A DNA stretch of 64,000 bases from Eutypa lata (Eukaryota > Ascomycota > Sordariomycetes > Xylariales > Diatrypaceae): positions 1,364,001 through 1,428,000 of the forward strand of contig JAKULF010000011.1 in assembly GCA_022661535.1 (NCBI GenBank). Direction: 5' to 3'. The notes below the pieces were generated by a model. That model was not told the DNA's origin. It worked only from the letters and a program-made list of their open reading frames with translations, and searched no databases. Positions 58,599 to 64,000 of this stretch are shown in pieces. Position 1 is the stretch's first letter; each line of letters begins with the position of its first letter. A program made the translations under genes and the position numbers.

Positions 58599-59564
58599 TC
58601 ACAACCCAAACCACAGCTCACTAGCCGTCAAATTGGACGGGACGCTATGGCCGACAGACTGAGCGAAAATACCCTGCACATTCTCGCCGTAATCGCTCAT
58701 GACGTACCCGGCCTGGGGGAAGTTCTGGGTCTCGCCCGTGGGCTCCTCGGCCACGCCGAACACGTTCGTCCACTGCTTGATCTCCTCCTGGTAGTTCTGG
58801 GGCGCGATGGTGGAGTCGACGCCGCCGTGCCAGATCTGCATCTTGGGGCGGGGCGCGTCCGCCGCGTAGTCCGGGTACATGCCGCGGGCGACGGCGCCCC
58901 ACGCCTCGGCCGTCGCGACCGACTGGCCCCCGCTGCAGGTGTTGTTCCACTGGGCGACGCCGGCGCCGCGGAAGCAGCCGGCCGCCACGCCGCTGTACGC
59001 CGACACCGCCTTGATCAGGTCCGGGTACGTGGCCGCGAGCACGTTGGCCATCATCGCCCCGCTGGAGCCCCCCGTCACGTACACCCGCTCCGGGTCCGCC
59101 GCGTACTCCGCGATGGCGAACTTGATCATGTTGCCGATGGCCGTGCTGTCGCCGCCGCCGTCCCGCGTCAGCGACTGCGTCGACGACACGTCCCAGCACG
59201 TCCCGCTGTTCGGCGACGACGGCCACACCGTCACGTACCCCTTCCCGTCCGACCCCTGCTTCCACGGGATCGCGGCGTTCTGGAAGTACGACTGCGCCGT
59301 GGACTGGCACGAGTGCAGTACTATTACCAGCGGCGTGTTCTCGACAACGTTGTCGGGTACGTAGACGTACCTGTTTTGTTCGTGTTGTTGTTAGATATGA
59401 GAGTGTATGAGATATTTTTTGGGGAGTGACCACAGCTTTTTTATTACTTACATTTGCGCTTGCGATGTGGCGTCGTTGTTGTAGTTGGGCACCTGCGTCA
59501 GCTGGGCCCCGAGGCCCAACGGGACCAAGGCCATGAGGCCTGTGAGGACGGTAGAAGATAGCAT
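58599..59564 (-). CDS. Secreted CE1-type esterase (acetylxylan/feruloyl esterase family)
   Basis: 294 aa from two exons, 59564-59452 and 59370-58599 (81-nt intron, GTAAGT...ACAG, sum a multiple of three). The start MLSSTVLTGLMALVPLGLGA is a signal peptide, with cleavage probably near residue 20. The alpha/beta-hydrolase core reads MYVYVPDNV, LVIVLHSC and YVTGGSSGAMMANVLA, with nucleophile Ser140 in G-G-S-S-G; Asp223 in WHGGVDST and His279 in SVGHSVP complete the triad. This fits the CE1/PHB-depolymerase-like group that removes acetyl or feruloyl groups from plant xylan. There is no cellulose-binding module. The second exon is very GC-rich. A secreted wall-degrading role is inferred from family and signal peptide. 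Confidence 0.9.
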
Positions 59565-60059
59565 CGTGGTTTTCTTGTCTTGCGATGAGCTACTGCGGTG
59601 TTTTTAGAAGATGTTTCCTGTACCCTTAGGAGGCAGCTTGTAAGACCCTTACTACTACGTAGAAGAGATAAAGAGCTTCAGGCGAGTTGGGGAGCCAAGA
59701 TCTATATATACACTCCATTTATAATTCACTATATACATATACTAATATATATAAAGACGCCGAAAGTGTCATCTTTAACCAAGCTTTTCACCACCCCGCA
59801 TCTTTCAATACCGACTGGTAAAGATCGACCGGAGATCTCTGCCCACGATATATTATTAGACGGGGTCTCTAGATTGGGTACGAAAGTGAGCTGATACTAA
59901 ATCATGTGCCGGTTCAATGTCAACCTACGATATAACCACGGTAACGTAGCACCAGCCGACTTAGGTGATGGGTATACGTCATGGTTCCTGGCAAGGCCAG
60001 ACCGGAAAGAGTTCTGATTGATGCGGATGGGATGATCATATTACGTGCCATATGTATTT

Positions 60060-60097
<38 letters not shown>

Positions 60098-60552
60098 GGG
60101 TAAGGAATAGGCGCAAGCATGCAAGTACATGGCAATTGGTAACTCCCACCCGGCTGCGCGGCTAAAGTGCCAGTCCGTGTCGATCGCCCGCAACGGAGGA
60201 CGGATGCGCTTCCGTGATTGGTTGGGTTAACTGGTGAAGCATGTCAGCCGGTAAGTGATAAGCAAGACTACGTTGGTTTCGGATTCTTCTCGTTTAGTCT
60301 TCCTCTCTTTCTTCCTAATGGATAGAATGGATAGCCTTGTCAAGTAATAAATACCTTAGGGGTTAAAGCGATGGTAGGGGTGGGGTTGTTACTTGCCGTT
60401 GATAGTGTCTCAAGGGTAGGTAAGTTTGCCGCTGTTGTTTAAAATCGTCTTCGTAATTATAATAGTGAAGAAACGATGTTGATAATATTGAAGTGTATAC
60501 ATTGTACTACTACTTTGTAGGGGGGTCATTTTTATTTAATACCGATGCTATC
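59565..60552. other. Intergenic, esterase promoter and spacer
   Basis: Upstream of the esterase. It contains a pure AG dinucleotide run at 60063-60094 but no gene. Confidence 0.4.
60063..60094 (+). repeat. (AG)16 microsatellite
   Basis: Sixteen uninterrupted AG units. Confidence 0.95.
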
Positions 60553-60578
60553 ATGCATTCTTAAGGTTCAAAATAATT
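60553..60578 (+). repeat. Left terminal inverted repeat
   Basis: Begins ATGCATTCTTAAGG and matches the reverse complement of 61121-61142 apart from a 4-nt insertion and one C/T change. Confidence 0.65.
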
Positions 60579-61120
60579 TAATAATATTAACGTATTAATT
60601 AATATATATTAATTAATATATTATTTTAATTAATTAATATTAACTTTTTATATATTAATATTAATTAATATATAAAGTTATATTAATATTAATTTCGTTA
60701 ATATATTAATATTACGTAAACGATTTATTAAATTTAAATTATAATTAATTAAAATATTAATATATAAAGTATATATTTATATATTTTTATTTCGTATTTA
60801 TATTAAAGCTTTAATTAATAAATTTAATAATAAAAAATTTATTTTTATATAATATTTTAATTATTATATATTATTTATCGTTTTTTTATTAATTCGTTTA
60901 TTATTATATTAATACTTTAAGTTTAATAAATTTAATAAATAAATAAATTTAATTAAAATATTAAAAATTAAATTTATAATAACGATAATTATAACTTTAA
61001 TAAACTTATATATATAACTTATATATATTATATTTATTTTAATATATAACTTATTAATAAATATATATATTAATTATATTAATAATATTAATAAATTAAT
61101 TAATAATATTAATTAAATTA

Positions 61121-61142
61121 AATTATTTTAAACCTTATGCAT
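61121..61142 (-). repeat. Right terminal inverted repeat
   Basis: Reverse complement begins ATGCATAAGG and pairs with 60553-60578. Confidence 0.65.
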
Positions 61143-61235
61143 TTTACGTATGTTTTTTGTTTTTCTTTTTCTTTTTTTAAACCTTTAATCTAACGCTAGG
61201 AAAATTTTCCGACTAAAATTTCTGCTCGAATTATT

Positions 61236-61975
61236 CTATATTTCTTTAGAACCTCTACTGCTAAATATGGACTCGAGTTGTGCTTTGTTAGGACTATCGA
61301 CCACGACCTCATAAACCCCTAGATTCGCTTCGACATGGATATCTATAGCGAAATACTTCGTACCATCAAGAACTCTCGAGTTGATATCCGCACGAATGGT
61401 TTCACCGCCTAAATCTATGGTGACGCCAGGCGGTTGTGAACTAAATATTGGTGCCCATTCCTAGATAGACCGCCTCTCACAGTAACCGTTGATGATACAA
61501 GTCGCAACATCTCCAATGTCAGTTCTAGAGCCTAGCAGAACGGTGAACAGCGTGCTGTCCTCTCGCTTGGAAACTGCTAAAGCAGGTAACGCGTTTTTCT
61601 GCATGGGAACTTGAAATGCGCGCTGCAGTTGGTTTGGAATCAAAGGGGAGATTTAACTTACTAAACATACTAAGTGTTAAATCTGGAGATATCATGATTC
61701 CCATAGTGCCAAATACTTTAGCAAAACTGTACGCTTTTCTTTTCTGAAGCTCCAAAACGAGGCAAGAAAGGACGGGAGCTTCTAGACAGCCTGTAGTGTG
61801 ATCAAATGGACAATAGGCTGATCAGAGGATCGGGTCAACACGCGTCAGAAGAAAATGCCAAATGCGGAATCCAAGTTGGTCTAGGGTAGATTTCACTGCA
61901 GCTGTAGCAATATCGTGTAGCCAAACCTTCGTGTTAACTTTTGTGGCATGGGAAACTGTCTATTCTAACATTCTG
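61236..61975 (-). pseudogene. Unrecognised gene or gene relic
   Basis: Read on the minus strand, coding-like segments line up: ~61955-61842 (...LHDIATAAVKSTLDQLGF...), 61790 to ~61680 (CLEAPVLSCLVLELQKRKAY...), ~61610-61464 (KNALPALAVSKREDSTLF...) and 61460-61236 (EWAPIFSSQPPGVTIDLGG...). The first break is bridged by a 51-nt GT-AG intron (61791-61841) in phase, the second by a GTATGT donor with a TTTCAAG acceptor. The last two are in the same frame but separated by a TAG at 61461-61463; a TGG or CAG codon changed by a RIP-type transition would explain it. No complete start was found. I do not recognise the family. It lies beside the RIP-mutated element, so decay by leakage of RIP is plausible. 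It may also be a functional gene with an intron I failed to place. Confidence 0.4.
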
Positions 61976-62172
61976 TTCTATACGAGAGTATCAACGATAA
62001 GTACCGGCCGATACCACATCGACCCCAAACCCTGAAACTGCACTCTTATTAATATGTACTTCACCCAGAAAGTTGTAAATCTAACATAGAGGGGATCATT
62101 ACTCAAATTCGCAGTGTACGGCTTAGGTGATCCGAAGAGGATCCAGCCCCAGCCCGGCCCGCGACCCAAAAT

Positions 62173-64000
62173 TCAAGTTCCGCCCCCGTACGTGGCTATC
62201 CACTCTTGGTTAACATTACAATAATCCTCGGGGCCGTATGGTTCCGACATCTCGGCGAGCCAGCCACCTTTCCGGTAAGGGCTCAGTCCCAGGTCGCGCT
62301 GCAGTAAGTCGAAGTACGGGACCGCGTCGAAGATGAAACTGGGACTCCTGGTGCCCCAGTCCGTAGGATACCGCCACTTCCCCCATCGGTTGTACAGCAC
62401 CGTCTGGTATCGCATGCTCTCTAGCGCGGCCTCGTCGTCCACCGCCGCCGCCGGGTCTATCGCTAACTTCCCGGAGAAGTAAGCGCTGATCCAGAGGCCG
62501 CTGAGGTGCGCGGTTATGGGGTTGCTAAAGTTAGATATCATGCCGGCGAAAGCGACGTCGCGAGTGCGCAAGAAACGGGGCGAGGGGGGCACGAGAAAAT
62601 GGTATAGCATGTACGGCGTTAGAGGTTTGCAGGGCGTCACCTCGTCCTCGCTGCTGATTCCCTTCTGGCTGGTAAGAGGTACGTATTCCTTGTTCCAAAC
62701 CGGTTGCTGTTTAAGTCTTGGGAAGCGTCTGAGAATCTCTTCGTCGACCTGTCGTAGCATGCCTTGGTTGTCGGTAAGATCTCCGTGCGGAATACCAAGC
62801 TCTTTTTCGATACCGGCAGGTAGAAACTTGATCGGCGGTACGTGCTTCCAACCAGTGCTTGCTAGGAATGCATCGCATATGAGTTCGGTACCACTCGCGA
62901 GATGGGCCTTGCCCGGGCTTAGGCGATCGATCTCGTCGACGTACACGTCGATCTTGTCGCTCTGAACCAATTTGAAAACATCCTTGTCGTAGTTGAGAAG
63001 ACTAAAACTAGCGCCCGTGAACATAGCTTCGGTCCATGGTTTTAGCTTGGCCGTATCTGGGTGTGCGTCGTAGTCGTTCAGCGTCAGAACGTCCGAACCT
63101 AGTACCTTCCAGAATGTGTTCACGATCGAACGTCCGATGGTCGTGCCATGGTAGAAGTTTCGAATGTTGTAACCATCGGCGTCCCCCCAGATGCATGGAC
63201 TGAACCATGTTAAGAAACGGGTATCTAGGTGTCTTTGGGTTAGAGGATCACGTTTAGGAAGTGGGCTTGGGGTAGCGCATACTTGCGAGTTTCTCGATCC
63301 ATTGCTTCAGCGGCGTGACGTGAGTAGGTGCGATCCAGCAGGGCCCGTGCCCATGGACTATTCAGGGTTAATCAGGTATCTGGAAGGAAGCATGAGTAAC
63401 GGGTTCTGCTTACATCGAACAACCCAGTTCACCTTTACGCCGGCGCTAGCATACTCATAGACGGCATCCCAGGCAAATTTGGAGGCACCGAATACCGTGA
63501 CCGCTTTAGCCGTGTTCAAAGTATCGCGGTTCTGTTGGAAATCTTTGCTGTGGAAAAGCTTGCCACCGAAAGTTTCTTGACCTTCGAAATGAGGTAAGAA
63601 AGCTTCCGAGGTTAATCCCGTAGCGACGATGAGGCGTCGTGCGTATATCGTAGTCTCGTCCTGCGTTGGTGATGCGATTGTTAAGATCCAACCACCCTCG
63701 CTGGTATCTTGGTGCTCCGCAACGAGGACTTTGTGTTCCCGACGAATCTTGTCATCGATTCCGAATTGAGTGGCGTACGCCTTCAGATACGCATTGATAG
63801 ATTTCCCGGTAATGTGCTCACCGGGTTTAACGTCGAAATCATCACTACCCATAGGAAAGTCTGGATATTGGTATGTTCCTAAGAGGTTGTTACTCTTGAG
63901 TCCCGGGTAGAGACGGCTATCAGCCCACGTGCCCCCCAACGAGGCTTGACTATCCAAGATGGCCAACGAGCAGTCGGGTTGCGTGCAGCGGAATTGCTTC
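62173..64000 (-). CDS. FAD-dependent monooxygenase (FMO/Baeyer-Villiger type), 5' end outside window
   Basis: C-terminal part of a flavin monooxygenase; the start and the first dinucleotide-binding motif lie beyond base 64000. Visible exons: from the right edge to 63414, 63357-63283, and 63224-62173; introns 63358-63413 and 63225-63282 are GT-AG and keep the frame (WVVRFHGHGPCW, then KLANTRFLTWFSPCIWG). Marks seen: LAILDSQASLGGTW (end of the FAD-binding fold), YPGLKSNNLLGTYQYPDF, ARRLIVATGLTSEAFLP (ATG-type motif), and the NADPH Rossmann segment AVTVFGASKFAWDAVYEYA. Such enzymes insert one oxygen into a lipophilic or secondary-metabolite substrate in the cytosol or at membranes. Its real partners may lie to the right, outside this window, so cluster membership cannot be judged. 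Confidence 0.88.

Larger units (their letters stand above)
60553..61142. mobile_element. RIP-mutated element with terminal inverted repeats
   Basis: A ~570 bp block of almost only A and T, with no coding capacity, is bounded by inverted repeats. The left end reads ATGCAT-TCTT-AAGGTTCAAAATAATT and the right end, on the other strand, ATGCAT-AAGGTTTAAAATAATT: after the 4-nt TCTT difference the 16-nt core differs at a single base, C to T in a CpA context, exactly the RIP change. The interior is rich in TTAATTAATATT palindromes. The small size suggests a MITE or a deletion derivative of a DNA transposon; its family cannot be recovered. Target-site duplication is not clear. Confidence 0.65.

Noticed and set aside
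58401..59429. 342-codon plus-strand frame
   Set aside because: It is antisense to the esterase, whose signal peptide, catalytic triad and intron are all visible; the antisense product is low-complexity.
56313..59564. Gene cluster of the Zn2Cys6 regulator with the esterase
   Set aside because: Two convergent genes are not enough to infer a regulon; the DNA-binding arm points to the Upc2 branch rather than to xylanolytic regulators.
1..64000. CRISPR arrays, bacterial operons, riboswitches
   Set aside because: The genome is fungal. Repeats present are microsatellites or RIP-mutated DNA, with no spaced array.

Overview
The window is chromosomal DNA from a filamentous ascomycete (Pezizomycotina, most likely Sordariomycetes; the order is not decidable here). 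Reasons: almost every protein gene has short GT-AG introns of about 48-130 nt, often with a CTAAC-like branch site; the set is typically fungal (Zn2Cys6 and C2H2 regulators, a rhodopsin-type PTH11-like membrane protein, a Ybt1/MRP-type ABC exporter, Mus7/Mms22, mitochondrial Cox5, fungal amidoligase); and two very AT-rich blocks carry the footprint of repeat-induced point mutation (RIP).

Layout. 0-28 kb is gene-sparse and accessory-like: a frameshifted hypothetical gene (0.9-2.5 kb), a 3.3 kb gene-poor stretch, a sugar transporter (5.8-7.6), a seven-helix rhodopsin-fold protein (8.6-9.8), a possible undetected multi-exon gene (11.2-12.3), an orphan acidic protein (12.4-13.3), a small membrane protein (14.3-14.8), a divergent amidoligase-like protein (15.2-16.4), a nine-exon ABC exporter (17.7-22.9) and two tandem paralogous C2H2 proteins (23.9-27.0). 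28-59.6 kb is mostly housekeeping: a mitochondrial AAA ATPase (28.6-31.8), a 3 kb RIP island (31.9-35.0), the 2211-aa DNA-repair protein Mus7/Mms22 in six exons (35.4-42.3), a 66-aa membrane protein (42.6-42.9), COX5 (44.2-45.0), mitochondrial ClpX (46.8-48.9), glycogen branching enzyme in eight exons (50.0-52.7), ORC5 (53.4-55.3), a Zn2Cys6 regulator (56.3-58.1) and a secreted CE1-type esterase (58.6-59.6). The right end has a RIP-mutated element with terminal inverted repeats (60.55-61.14), an unrecognised gene or relic (61.2-62.0) and the C-terminal part of a flavin monooxygenase running off the window.

How they work together. No operon or clear secondary-metabolite cluster is visible: there is no backbone synthase. 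Three genes feed mitochondria (AAA ATPase, Cox5, ClpX), two act in DNA replication and repair (ORC5, Mus7), and several serve carbohydrate use (sugar import, glycogen branching, ester removal from plant xylan). The amidoligase-like protein with missing diagnostic residues, its orphan neighbours, and the two spliced loci without long ORFs are the parts least explained by known biology. All exon limits were read by eye from splice signals and reading-frame phase; nothing was searched against a database.
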